DNA of 64,000 bases from Bin55 sp965220235 (GTDB lineage: Bacteria > Pseudomonadota > Gammaproteobacteria > Pseudomonadales > Azotimanducaceae): positions 1,612,001-1,676,000 of the forward strand of contig OZ244815.1 in the NCBI GenBank assembly GCA_965220235.1. Reading direction: 5' to 3'. The notes beneath the pieces were generated by a model. It was not told where the DNA came from and made no database searches. It saw only the letters and a program-made list of their open reading frames with translations. The first letter of the stretch is position 1; every line of letters begins with the position of its first letter. A program made the translations under genes and the position numbers. Positions 26,501 through 35,793 of this stretch are shown here, piece by piece.

Positions 26501-27205
26501 ATGGTGGAGAACGACCTACTTCAACTACAGCGCTTAGGAATCGACATCTGGGTGTCGCCGCAGCGAGCACGTGAGTTAATTGCCGTAGGTCACGCGAGTT
26601 CCTTAATCGAGAACAACGCAGCTAAATCGGCGCAATCGAGTACTGTTCGTTCATCTAGCCCTCGTGCCTGGAGTCGACGTGTCTCTGACGAGTCGACTAA
26701 TGCGAAATATCACCAACAACCAGAAACTCGTAATCGACGACGTGCCAAACGTGGAGGAACTGCGGCTACGCAGGATCATCCTGTAGAGAAGACCCCTCCG
26801 AAACCGTTTGCCGTTCAGCTTCGGATTTTTCTGTACGGGTCGGTTGCGATGTTGATCGAGTACTCGTCACAATGTCCCGACTTATTGACACGTGACATAT
26901 TGAGAGCTTTGAGCGGATTTGAAGAACATCACCTAAACGAGTTTCACTTCAGCTTTCCTTTCGTCGCTCCAACTAAGAGTAAATCTACGAAAGCTACACT
27001 CGCTGGTGCACAAGAGGGTTTTGAAGCATGGCTCGAACAACGAGCACCACGTTGTGAATCAATGCTTGTAATCGGTATGCCTGCCAAGGACACCGCTGCA
27101 CGACTTATCGAGAAGATTTCGCGTACTATCTACATTGACGAATTACCGTTGTCACGCGCTGGAAAACAGCAGCTTTGGAACCAAATCAAGAACTTGAACG
27201 TCTGA
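26501..27205 (+). CDS. holD: Divergent HolD-like DNA polymerase III psi subunit
   Basis: A 234-residue protein. Its N-terminus (LLQLQRLGIDIWVSP, 6-20) aligns by eye with E. coli HolD's 'QLQQLGI..W', a middle segment (LLTRDILRALSG, 128-139) with HolD's 'L..DVLRAL', and the C-terminus (GKQQLWNQIKNL, 221-232) with 'ARAALWQQI'. HolD is the psi subunit bridging clamp loader and chi/SSB. The gene overlaps rimI as in E. coli, which supports the call. Compared with about 137 residues in E. coli, there is a basic, Ser/Arg/Gln-rich insert (about 41-105) and a longer C-terminal half. Confidence 0.6.
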   Translation: MVENDLLQLQRLGIDIWVSPQRARELIAVGHASSLIENNAAKSAQSSTVRSSSPRAWSRRVSDESTNAKYHQQPETRNRRRAKRGGTAATQDHPVEKTPPKPFAVQLRIFLYGSVAMLIEYSSQCPDLLTRDILRALSGFEEHHLNEFHFSFPFVAPTKSKSTKATLAGAQEGFEAWLEQRAPRCESMLVIGMPAKDTAARLIEKISRTIYIDELPLSRAGKQQLWNQIKNLNV

Positions 27206-27687
27206 TCATTCGGCGCATGGATGTGACCGATATCGACTCGGTTATGCACGTTGAACAAAAGGCTAATTCGCATGGCTGGCGTCGCAGGACGTTTGTCGAC
27301 AGCTTGCAACTCAATCACGAATGCTGGGTAGTGGTCGATCCGCACACCAGCACCTACACGATTGCTCACTCAGTACTCGGGTGCGAAGTCGAATCAGCGG
27401 AGCTCTACAACATTTCAGTAGATCCGGCGTATCAAGGACGGGGTATTGGGCGTATGCTGCTTAATCACATGCTCATACGGAGTCGGACGATGCCGGTCGA
27501 TCGAGTATTTCTCGAGGTCCGGGTCTCAAATCAACGTGCGATCAACCTCTACCAATCGGTAGGATTCAAGCAAGTCGGAGTCCGTAAGGACTACTACCAA
27601 CACGAGAAATGGGGTCGCGAAGACGCCTATGTGCTCGCGCTTCGCCAGTTTCTGCAACCGGACGAACCAAATATCGCCTATAGATGA
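27175..27687 (+). CDS. rimI: Ribosomal protein bS18 N-alanine acetyltransferase
   Basis: A 170-residue GNAT acetyltransferase with the acetyl-CoA loop VDPAYQGRGIGRMLL and the downstream LEVRVSNQRAINLYQSVGFK, the RimI pattern, ending GREDAYVLAL. It acetylates the N-terminal alanine of S18. The listed TTG at 27175 is the earliest start and overlaps the holD-like gene by 31 bases; ATG 27217 or GTG 27223 are alternatives that would begin near the first beta-strand and avoid the overlap. The last 10 residues extend beyond the family core. Confidence 0.85.
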   Translation: MEPNQELERLIIRRMDVTDIDSVMHVEQKANSHGWRRRTFVDSLQLNHECWVVVDPHTSTYTIAHSVLGCEVESAELYNISVDPAYQGRGIGRMLLNHMLIRSRTMPVDRVFLEVRVSNQRAINLYQSVGFKQVGVRKDYYQHEKWGREDAYVLALRQFLQPDEPNIAYR

Positions 27688-27731
27688 AGCGGAGAGAGTA
27701 GATTTAAATCACTCGGTGCGTTGATTTCCAG

Positions 27732-29591
27732 CTAGTTCCTGAAAGCCCATAAGGCAGGTCCTAACGCTTCCTTTAGAGGCGATAACCAAGGCTCAAAGTA
27801 CTTCCATTGTTCTAACGCTTGTCGGTAGATCGGTTGCCTTACTTGCTCTGAACTTGGTGTTCGAACTGCACGAGGATTTCGATGAAACTCGACGCATGAC
27901 GACTCGAAGGGGAGTTCACAATAATCCAGGATGCGATGCACTTCACTTTCGAGGTCGTTCACGACATCGTCGTAGTGCACGCGAAGCACTTTCCCAGGCA
28001 ACACCGTATCCCAGTGATTCATTAGTTCAACATAGTCTTGGTAGTACGTTCCGATTTCATAGAGACCGTATGTGAATTCCTGTCCTGAAGCGAAAAGTTG
28101 TTTGAATCCGCTGAAACAGCAACTCATCGGATCACGACGCGCGTCGATGATCTTCGCGTTTGGGAGAATCAGATGTATCAAACCAATGTGCCTGAAATTG
28201 TTGGGCATCTTGTCGATAAAGAACGGAGCAGCTTCGCGGTGAACCTGTGTTTCGGAAATGAACTGCTCGCCGATTGTCCGAAATGTCTCGTGACGTAGTT
28301 GACCTAGAGTGCCGGGATATCGCGGTGCGTCGCGTCGTCGCCGTCGACTATCGAGTTTCTGTGCTATTGAGCTGATATGGTGCAGTTCAAGCGTCCCATC
28401 GACTTGTGAGTGTGACGCAAGGATTTGTTCGAGTAACGTGGATCCGGCACGAGGCAAACCGACGATAAAGATGGGATCAGACGCGTCATATCCCGTACCT
28501 TCGCGCTCTGCAAAGAACGCCTCGTTACATACCCACCGCTGCAGTTTCAGTCGCGCTGACATCGCCGCTGCTTCGTAACGGGTCTGGGTCTTTCGAATTT
28601 CGTTGCCTCTCTTGTAGTGCTTGAACGAAGTCTCATATTCCTCGCGATCTTCAAGTGCTTTTCCGAGCGCGAAATGTAAGTGCGCCAAGTCGTCCATTTC
28701 GACATTTTCGTCGAGGACCAATTCACCCATACGCGTGAGCTCTTGATCAGAGAACTCATAGGTTTTCAAGTTCGCTAGACTCCAGTAAGCATCACCAAAA
28801 TCGGGTTTTAGTTCGTACGCGTGATGGTAGGAATCGATTGCGTCTTCCGCTCGTCCATGCGTCTTTAGTGCGTGGCCTCGAGAGAGCCAAAGTCGAGGAC
28901 TCGCCAAGGAAGATTCGGGATGACGCTTCAGTATGTCGTCGTAAACATCGAGTGCCCGGTCGTACTCGCCAAGACCTGCAAGTTGATTTGCGTGAGCTAG
29001 TCGATAAGTCTGATTCTCAGGGTCGCTCTTCCGAAGTAGCTCTGCTTGAACAAGTGATTTATCGAACTTCTGCCGCTTGTGCAAGATATCGACATAGCTC
29101 AAACGTACTCGTTCGTTCGTTGGTTCAAATTCGACGGCACTTTCGAGCATGAATTCCGCATCATCCAACATGCCTTGTTCACTCGCAATGAGTGCAAGCA
29201 ACCGCATGCCTTCTACATCTTTAGGATGTTCTTGAAGGTAGCTGCGGCAAGTCTCCTCGGCTTTTTTTCGCTTCTGTTCATGTCGCATGCTGACGACGGC
29301 GCGTAATGGAGGTGGTAACGACTCGAGGTAATGCAGATTAGTGTCGATACGTTTGGTGAAATCACGGTCATCGGCTGCTACCAACTCACGAAGATGTTGC
29401 CAGCTTGCAAGCAAGCCGGGGTTGTATTCGACTGCTTGGCGAAAGGCAAGCTTTGCATCCTCTGAATGACCGAGCGCAAGATAAATGTACCCGAGCTCCT
29501 GATGTGCACGACCATAGCGAGGTGTTTGTTTCAGCAGTGATTGCACCGACTCTAGCGCATAAGAAAATTGACCGAGTAGTCGATGTGACAC
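27732..29591 (-). CDS. TPR-repeat sulfotransferase
   Basis: A two-part protein: about 300 residues of tetratricopeptide repeats, then a sulfotransferase domain with the PAPS-binding loop FIVGLPRAGSTLLEQIL and FIDKMPNNFRH. It probably transfers sulfate from PAPS to a protein or small-molecule acceptor. The GTG at 29591 is the first canonical start, but the same frame continues upstream as good TPR sequence (VEKAQDLLRAGKVLEAQNFL and more, to about 29710) with no ATG, GTG or TTG before a stop at 29841-29843, so the true start is non-canonical or lost to a frameshift. It follows a TonB receptor on the same strand. Confidence 0.9.
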   Translation of the reverse strand: MSHRLLGQFSYALESVQSLLKQTPRYGRAHQELGYIYLALGHSEDAKLAFRQAVEYNPGLLASWQHLRELVAADDRDFTKRIDTNLHYLESLPPPLRAVVSMRHEQKRKKAEETCRSYLQEHPKDVEGMRLLALIASEQGMLDDAEFMLESAVEFEPTNERVRLSYVDILHKRQKFDKSLVQAELLRKSDPENQTYRLAHANQLAGLGEYDRALDVYDDILKRHPESSLASPRLWLSRGHALKTHGRAEDAIDSYHHAYELKPDFGDAYWSLANLKTYEFSDQELTRMGELVLDENVEMDDLAHLHFALGKALEDREEYETSFKHYKRGNEIRKTQTRYEAAAMSARLKLQRWVCNEAFFAEREGTGYDASDPIFIVGLPRAGSTLLEQILASHSQVDGTLELHHISSIAQKLDSRRRRRDAPRYPGTLGQLRHETFRTIGEQFISETQVHREAAPFFIDKMPNNFRHIGLIHLILPNAKIIDARRDPMSCCFSGFKQLFASGQEFTYGLYEIGTYYQDYVELMNHWDTVLPGKVLRVHYDDVVNDLESEVHRILDYCELPFESSCVEFHRNPRAVRTPSSEQVRQPIYRQALEQWKYFEPWLSPLKEALGPALWAFRN

Positions 29592-29720
29592 TGCAAGACA
29601 GTATCGGAGCTCTGTATGTAACGGGTATTTAGAAACGAGCGGTACTAGGAAGTTCTGCGCTTCTAGGACCTTTCCAGCACGTAGTAAGTCTTGAGCCTTC
29701 TCAACCTGAGGCCCAAGTAA

Positions 29721-29799
29721 AGCGCCGATCTTATTACGACCGGCGCTACTCTTTAAAGGGGGCGCTCGAAGCGCATCTCCAGAAGAGGTACGCTTCGAG
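29721..29799 (-). terminator. Two hairpins between the TonB receptor and the TPR-sulfotransferase
   Basis: On the minus strand, just after the receptor stop, CTCGAAGCG (29791-29799 complement) pairs with CGCTTCGAG (29765-29773 complement), a perfect 9-bp stem followed by CCCCCTTTAAAG. A second stem, AGCGCCG/CGGCGCT (29741-29747 with 29721-29727), follows and ends in TTTACTT. The latter overlaps the apparent N-terminal coding part of the sulfotransferase, so one of the two may serve translation control rather than termination. Confidence 0.55.
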
Positions 29800-29814
29800 T
29801 TAGTACCGCGATTG

Positions 29815-32457
29815 TTAGTAGTCGTAGCTGACTCTGAAACCTATCGTTCGCGGACGATTGGTCGTAATCCGCTCGTTGAAATCAAGGCGATTGATGTGCA
29901 ACTGAGCGAGCGTGTTGGTGAGATTCTTCGCATACGCTTCGATTCGCCAATTGTCATTGGAGACCACCCCGATCGCCGCATCAAGAATCAGATGGGAATC
30001 TTGTTCCTTGCGCGGATCCGTGTTTGGTATGTCGACCAACGAATTCCAACTCTTACCGGAGTACACACCTGCTAGGTGGACATAGGCTTGCCCGAAGCGG
30101 CTATCCCAGGTATACCTAGTTCGGCCCGTCAGTTGCAGAGTCGGAGTTAGCGGTAACTCGCTGCCGACATCCGCGACCACAAAGGCGAACGTTGGATTTA
30201 CGTCAACCAGCTCGCTCTTGATGATCGAAGCACCACCCCACAATGTCAGATTGGCGTTTGGCCAAAACTCGAGGTTCGATTCGACCCCGGTAATCTCCGC
30301 ATCGCCACCATTGTCAACGATCGTGAAAATCGAGATGTTCTGGGAGTCGAAATGAGAAACCTGAATATCTCGCCAATCAACGTAGAAAACCGAACCGTTC
30401 CATGCTAATCGTCGATCCGCGGAGGTCGCCTTCCAACCGACTTCGTAGTTGTCGATTTCATCGGACCGATACATTACCGGAATGAAGTAGTCAGGAAATC
30501 CTCCTGGCCCGTCATTACCTCTCGCGGCTACGCCTTCTGCGGTCGCTTGACCAGCAGCAGCTGCCCGGTTAAATCCGGGCGGTCGATAGCCTTGAGATCC
30601 GGTCGCATAAGCGAGAATTCGATCGTTGATGTCCCATGCCAAAGTTACCTTGAAGATCGTGTCGCTTATCTTGATAGGCTGAAAATCACCAAGGTTGTCG
30701 ATATAGTCTCGTCCACCGACACCCATAGGATTCGCAGCGGTGACTCCTATCTCATCTGCTAGATGAGGTACGGGTCGTGACCCGTAGCGGAACGCCGAAA
30801 ATCCCTCAAATCCTGTTTCTAACTCGTATGACCGGAAACCGAATGTTGCTTCAACGCTTTCATTCAGGTGCGCAGTCAGCTCACCGAAGACAGCGATTTC
30901 CTCCTCAGGTCGGGTAATGTCGTTTACGAATTGAACACCAGGAGCTTTGATTTCAAGACTGTTAGCTGTATGCCGTGAAATCCGAGACGGCGCGAGAGCA
31001 GGCCAGTGATCCTGACTGTAGTCGAAATCGCCGATGTGCGTCGTGGTGTTGTTCTGGTAGAACAACCCCGCCGTAAATTCAAGCGTCTCGCTGAAAGACC
31101 CTTGGGCACGAAACTCATGCATCATGCGTTCCATACCATTGGTTAATCGAGCGGATGCTTGCGGTACACCGCACTCGATAACGTCAGGATTACCACTCAG
31201 TGTCGGATCAAATGTGTAACCTACACCACCACCTCCGTGATACCCTGGTGTGTTGTATTCGCACAGATATCCCGGAATGTAGCCGCCAACGTTTATGTAC
31301 TCAGTGTAATCAACGGTGTGGAAGATATCGCGAGTCAAGTACGCGCCGGTATAAAGAAGATTCAGTTGATCAACACGCCCTTCGACCGTCCATGACGTTT
31401 GTCCGAACTCCTCATCAAGATGCTCAGGAATAAAACGCATGACCTCCAAATCACCAACTTCTGGGTCATAGTCGAAGACGCCTTCGGTTTGAATCTTCTG
31501 TTGGTGATGGACAACGGTAATATCCCAGTCGTCATTAACGAGGTACTTAGCACCTAGTCGAAATCCACTGTATGCCGCGTCGTTGTAGTTGTCTGCGGCA
31601 AAGTCGCCGTTGTGAAAAGACTGGTAGGCGACCTCGTAAACTTTACCCGGTTCGGCATATGTACCGTCAGCGAACTCATGACTCATAGCGTCACCATCTG
31701 CCGGTACGAACATGATTCCGTCCTTCGATGGGAGACGAGGATTGAGATTCGGATTGGGTACGAATTCACCTTGTAAGTTGTCGATGTATCCGCCCATGTT
31801 GTCATTGAAGAGTACACCGCGGATCGCCATCTTGTTGTCGATTACTGGTATGTTGAACACACCTTCGACCGAATTCGAGGGATCGCCACCTACCGTGAGA
31901 CCTGACGTAGCAGCAAAGCTGAATTCAGTCTCATCGATAACTGGTTTGTTCGTAATCAAACGTACTGTACCGGCTTGAGAGCTCGCACCGTACAGTGTCC
32001 CTTGAGGACCAGGTAGAACTTCGATGCGCGCGAGGTCAGCGGCATACACATCTAAATTGCGACCACCCGCAGTTACGGGCTGGTCATCAAGGTAGAGTGC
32101 GACGTTTGGTGCGGATCCTTGTGCCTCGGCGACCGTGATATTGATCTGGTCGACCGCAAGTCCACGGATATACACCTCGTTTTGAGCTGGACCTCGACCA
32201 CCAGCGGTTACGTTTGGAAGGTACTGGACGTAATCGGTAAACAGGTCTACTTGCTGATCGTCAAGCGCATCTTCTGTCATAGCCTGCACCGAAATTGCAG
32301 AATCTTGAAGTGATTCGCTCTTCTTTCGAGCCGTAACGACGATTTCTTCGATTTCGGCAGCGTACAGTTCAGCTGATACGCCGATCAAAGTTGCGGTAAT
32401 ACCCGCAGCAACCGCCTTGCTGAGCTTTCTCTGAATGAGATCTCGATTGGTGGACAT
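29815..32457 (-). CDS. TonB-dependent receptor (plug type with EIVVTA box)
   Basis: An 880-residue outer-membrane receptor. Starting at the ATG 32457 it has a signal peptide (to about SAELYA), the TonB-box EEIVVTARKK, a plug domain (LPNVTAGGRG, NEVYIRGLAVDQ, GPQGTLYGASSQAGTVRLIT) and a barrel ending GFRVSYDY. GGATGG sits before the start; earlier in-frame starts at 32514 add a non-signal-like stretch. Substrate unknown. The downstream TPR-sulfotransferase on the same strand may be co-transcribed, which would tie receptor and sulfation. Confidence 0.92.
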   Translation of the reverse strand: MSTNRDLIQRKLSKAVAAGITATLIGVSAELYAAEIEEIVVTARKKSESLQDSAISVQAMTEDALDDQQVDLFTDYVQYLPNVTAGGRGPAQNEVYIRGLAVDQINITVAEAQGSAPNVALYLDDQPVTAGGRNLDVYAADLARIEVLPGPQGTLYGASSQAGTVRLITNKPVIDETEFSFAATSGLTVGGDPSNSVEGVFNIPVIDNKMAIRGVLFNDNMGGYIDNLQGEFVPNPNLNPRLPSKDGIMFVPADGDAMSHEFADGTYAEPGKVYEVAYQSFHNGDFAADNYNDAAYSGFRLGAKYLVNDDWDITVVHHQQKIQTEGVFDYDPEVGDLEVMRFIPEHLDEEFGQTSWTVEGRVDQLNLLYTGAYLTRDIFHTVDYTEYINVGGYIPGYLCEYNTPGYHGGGGVGYTFDPTLSGNPDVIECGVPQASARLTNGMERMMHEFRAQGSFSETLEFTAGLFYQNNTTTHIGDFDYSQDHWPALAPSRISRHTANSLEIKAPGVQFVNDITRPEEEIAVFGELTAHLNESVEATFGFRSYELETGFEGFSAFRYGSRPVPHLADEIGVTAANPMGVGGRDYIDNLGDFQPIKISDTIFKVTLAWDINDRILAYATGSQGYRPPGFNRAAAAGQATAEGVAARGNDGPGGFPDYFIPVMYRSDEIDNYEVGWKATSADRRLAWNGSVFYVDWRDIQVSHFDSQNISIFTIVDNGGDAEITGVESNLEFWPNANLTLWGGASIIKSELVDVNPTFAFVVADVGSELPLTPTLQLTGRTRYTWDSRFGQAYVHLAGVYSGKSWNSLVDIPNTDPRKEQDSHLILDAAIGVVSNDNWRIEAYAKNLTNTLAQLHINRLDFNERITTNRPRTIGFRVSYDY

Positions 32458-32573
32458 ATTGACCATCCTTCGCTCCGCGCGATATTCTCGTAATAATAAA
32501 TGAGTTGTTAGCAAATTCCGATATAAAACGACATTTGAATTTAGTGTATATAAATTCAGTTTCTTAAGAGAGG

Positions 32574-34193
32574 TTAGGGTAGAAGCGCCTGTACGCGGTC
32601 GTCACAAAGTGCGCGTAAAGGTTCGCCTTTGTAATTCTGAATATTCGGATCGGCGCCTCGTGCAACCAATAACTGCACTAATTCAGTGATTCCGCGTAGC
32701 GCTGCGTAAGCGAGTGGTGTCTGCCAAGAGTTTTCATGCTCTTTAAGTTCGGGCGTCACTGTATCACGAAGCGGTGTTGAGATGGATTGGGGATCTGCGT
32801 TCAGCAAGGCTTCCACGCGTTCAGTATCCCGGATAGCTATAAGATCGAACAGACTGAGTTCTAGCTGTTTTAGATACTCAACGACCTCAACTTTGCTACC
32901 AGCTTGAGCCCAGCCTACCGGAGTAGAGAAATAGAAGGCGTCTCGTTGTTGTAGGTTGGCGCCGTGATCCAAGAGGTGTTTTACAAGGTCAAGATGCCCG
33001 TTGTGGGCGGCGTGGTGAAGTGGTGTATCGGAAGAGTTGCCATGCACGCTGAAACCAAGTTCAATCATGAGGTCAATCGCTTCGAGATTCCCGAGATCCG
33101 CTGCGTCGTTCATCGCATCTGGTCTTTTCTTATTCGCACGCAATACGAGATTCGGACTCTCTTCAAGCATCGCGCACGCATCGCGTTCTTCTGCATTTAA
33201 ACAGTGATTTAAAAACCGTTCGACTTTCTTGAGTTTGTATGGCTTACCGCCATGACGTTCGAGCGCATCTGCAACTTGATTAAAGCCTCGTGTTCTCGCG
33301 ATCTTGGTGAGACGTCCATCATTTCTCAGCTTTTGTTTCGCATCTGCACCATGGTCGAGGAGCAGGTTAGCTCTTTCTATGAAGTTATTTTTGACTGCCC
33401 ACTGGAGTTGGTAATCGAGTGTTTTTTCTGGATTTGGGATCAGTTGTTCATTTGAAGTTGACCACCAGTTACAAACATGATCCTTTGTGAGACCGTAGTT
33501 GAGGAACATTTCGATGGCGATGTTGTCCGGCGTAAACATCCGGTTGTATAGCGTTTGACTGTCGTTTACGTCAGCCCCGGCTTCAAGCAGACGTTTTGCG
33601 AGGACGCGAAAATCAGGATGTTCCGGCTGGTTGACCGGCCCTCTTTCACCTTCACCAAACACGCCGGTCAGCGCGGAAAACGTGTAAATACCACCCCATC
33701 GATAGTGAGCGTTAGGGTTCGCGCCTCGGTCCAACAACAACTGAATCACTTCAGAGGTTGATCGGTTCTTATGGTCCAGGCGCGAGTAACAGGCGTATAG
33801 CAGCGGTTCCCAATCGAAGTAACCACCTCGTCGATTAAGGAGATCGGGATCGGCATCCAGAAATTCTTCTACGAGTTTTGCGTTTCCGGTTGTACACGCC
33901 GAATGGATGCTCCGTTGTTCTACCGTGGGGTCAGCCTCGAACATTTGTCTTGCTTGTTCTCGTCGGCTTGGATGATCCCACCAAACATAGGTCAAGCATG
34001 CGAGATGTTCGAAATCAATGCGCTCGTCTTTCGCGATATCAAGGTGAAGGTCAAGCTGTCGCCACGACAGAAATCCGTATCCCTCTGCAACTTGCTGTTT
34101 GGCACTTTCGAGATCGATTCCAGTTTCAGATAGGGACTCTGCTTTGCTTAAGATCGATTCGTGGTTCTCGTCGCTTGGGAGTTCTAGAAGCAT
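32574..34193 (-). CDS. Ankyrin-repeat protein, large
   Basis: A 539-residue protein built from at least seven ankyrin repeats, e.g. DTPLHHAAHNGHLDLVKHLL, TPLAYAALRGITELVQLLV and ARGADPNIQNYKGEPL. No signal peptide or catalytic domain is visible. Such proteins are usually scaffolds or inhibitors of partner proteins. It is transcribed in the same direction as the TonB receptor but separated from it by about 115 bases of AT-rich sequence. Confidence 0.85.
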   Translation of the reverse strand: MLLELPSDENHESILSKAESLSETGIDLESAKQQVAEGYGFLSWRQLDLHLDIAKDERIDFEHLACLTYVWWDHPSRREQARQMFEADPTVEQRSIHSACTTGNAKLVEEFLDADPDLLNRRGGYFDWEPLLYACYSRLDHKNRSTSEVIQLLLDRGANPNAHYRWGGIYTFSALTGVFGEGERGPVNQPEHPDFRVLAKRLLEAGADVNDSQTLYNRMFTPDNIAIEMFLNYGLTKDHVCNWWSTSNEQLIPNPEKTLDYQLQWAVKNNFIERANLLLDHGADAKQKLRNDGRLTKIARTRGFNQVADALERHGGKPYKLKKVERFLNHCLNAEERDACAMLEESPNLVLRANKKRPDAMNDAADLGNLEAIDLMIELGFSVHGNSSDTPLHHAAHNGHLDLVKHLLDHGANLQQRDAFYFSTPVGWAQAGSKVEVVEYLKQLELSLFDLIAIRDTERVEALLNADPQSISTPLRDTVTPELKEHENSWQTPLAYAALRGITELVQLLVARGADPNIQNYKGEPLRALCDDRVQALLP

Positions 34194-34353
34194 GTACTTG
34201 TGCTACATAGATGACGGGGTGGTCGTAGTTATAAGACCGTTGGATTTCAGCTTGGTTTGACTGAACAGAGTAGAGCAAACTCATAATATCTAGCTAATCG
34301 CGTACTCTAGTAAACGATTCAATCCCGCACTCGCTATGACGATCTGACAAACG

Positions 34354-35274
34354 ATGACGCTTAACCGCCTTCCCCAACCGACCACTGATATGGTGCATGC
34401 GAAGTCTGATATGGCGCGCTTCGGGTACTGCATCGTTAAGGACGTTCTGAAAGCAAAGGAAGTCGAAGGGCTCCAAAGTCGGCTTGCTGAACAAATAAAA
34501 ACCGAAGCAGAGATTGGACTGGCGCACCATCTACCTGATAAGAAGCAACTTGTGATGTTTCTGTTGAACAAAGGTCAGGTATTTCGAGACATTCTTCTCA
34601 AGCCAGTTCTACACGAAATCGTAGGGGCTGTTCTGGGCGACGAATACCTGCTATCGGCGTTCCATGCCCATCTCGCACATCCAGGTGGCGAAAAGGCATT
34701 TCATACTGACCAGTTCTGGATGCCACCTCCGACGACAAAAGAGAAGAAAACACTAATACAACCTGGTTCGATAACTCGTCTCAAGAATCGCGGCCATCAT
34801 ATAGGCGGCGATGAATTGTTGAGTGTTTCTTCGATTTCACCCGCAGTAGTGTGTAACGCGATGTGGATGCTCGATGAGTTTACCGACGCGAACGGCGCTA
34901 CGATCGTCGTTCCTGGGAGTCACTTGAGCGGACGGCAGCCGGATGCGGCGATGGATGAAAACGCGAATTGGGTGTCGGTAACGGGACCGGCCGGATCCGT
35001 CGTTATTTTCGAAGGACGAACTTGGCATTCGACAGGCGTAAATCACACCGATAAAACACGTATCGGTCTTACTACAAATTTCTGTGCGCCTCAATTCCGA
35101 CAACAGGAGAATTTGCTACTAGGTACTCGACCGGAAGTTCTTGAGAGTATGTCTTCCGAACTTAAGAGACTCTGCGGTTTCAAACCTTGGCAAGGGTATG
35201 GTGGCTACGAGAATAGTGGCGAGTTTGTAGAACGGGATCAATATACGGTCGGTGAGCTGCGACCAGCAGAGTAG
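34354..35274 (+). CDS. Phytanoyl-CoA dioxygenase (PhyH) family protein, third copy
   Basis: A 306-residue Fe(II)/2-oxoglutarate oxygenase. Triad H117 and D119 (AFHTDQF), H225 (TWHSTG), with R236 for 2-oxoglutarate. HTD against HGD and HQD in the other two copies shows a separate lineage, and it is far from them. It stands alone, divergent from the ankyrin gene, at the left border of the defence island. Confidence 0.9.
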   Translation: MTLNRLPQPTTDMVHAKSDMARFGYCIVKDVLKAKEVEGLQSRLAEQIKTEAEIGLAHHLPDKKQLVMFLLNKGQVFRDILLKPVLHEIVGAVLGDEYLLSAFHAHLAHPGGEKAFHTDQFWMPPPTTKEKKTLIQPGSITRLKNRGHHIGGDELLSVSSISPAVVCNAMWMLDEFTDANGATIVVPGSHLSGRQPDAAMDENANWVSVTGPAGSVVIFEGRTWHSTGVNHTDKTRIGLTTNFCAPQFRQQENLLLGTRPEVLESMSSELKRLCGFKPWQGYGGYENSGEFVERDQYTVGELRPAE

Positions 35275-35309
35275 CGGGAGGCTAGGTTGCCCGTTTCACG
35301 TCCCTAGCA

Positions 35310-35441
35310 CTAATTCATGAGGTTAACCTGCTCCTTCGTTGCAGCACGAATTAATGCTCGATCTAGAGTTGCGAGTGGTAGATCAAACCGCGCGTCGCGT
35401 TCATCATCTAAGAGCCAACCGCACGTGATCGAAGGCTCCAA
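35310..35441 (-). pseudogene. vapC: VapC (PIN toxin) remnant with internal deletion
   Basis: Reading this strand after the antitoxin stop gives a short frame that joins a VapC N-terminal tail (SITCGWLLDDE) directly to a VapC C-terminal segment (LPLATLDRALIRAATKEQ). Intact PIN toxins are about 130 residues; here the central part with the metal-binding acidic residues is missing, so the toxin is dead. No normal start codon precedes it except a TTG at 35441. The arrangement, 11 bases after an antitoxin, is the expected toxin slot. Confidence 0.75.
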
Positions 35442-35452
35442 TTTGATTCAAC

Positions 35453-35698
35453 TCACTGTCGACCTTCGTCTCGGTTTTGAAAGATTTCGTCTAGTGTTAT
35501 TCGCGGCTTAATCTCAGTTCGCAAATTCCTAATTTCGTTCACGGTGTCTAGTCCTCGTGAAGGACTATTCTGATCAAGCAGTATCAACAGCGCAATAGGC
35601 CGGTCCTTCCTTGTAATCGCGAAGCTCTCGCCCTTTTCGACGGCTTTAATCAAACTCGAAAGCTGAGTTTTCGCATCAGATATGCAGTTTTTTTTCAT
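35453..35698 (-). CDS. Phd/YefM-type antitoxin
   Basis: An 81-residue protein with the Phd/YefM N-terminal DNA-binding pattern: SDAKTQLSSLIKAVEKGESF followed by TRKDRPIALLILLDQ. A longer frame to 35794 runs into the IS3 element, so I chose the ATG at 35698. Antitoxins of this type repress their own operon and neutralise a toxin; the downstream VapC is deleted. The IS3 element lies 73 bases upstream, in the expected promoter region, so expression may have changed. Confidence 0.85.
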   Translation of the reverse strand: MKKNCISDAKTQLSSLIKAVEKGESFAITRKDRPIALLILLDQNSPSRGLDTVNEIRNLRTEIKPRITLDEIFQNRDEGRQ

Positions 35699-35793
35699 TT
35701 CAACTAGAGATCGTAAGCGTGGCGACAAGCTCAATTCTCGAACTTTCTTCACCGGTGGATTGGTTTGGGACTGCGCACGTTTTAGGGGACACA

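Noticed and set aside
35317..35511. Plus-strand 64-residue ORF next to the third PhyH gene
   Set aside because: It is the antisense of the antitoxin end and VapC remnant, whose translations match known families.
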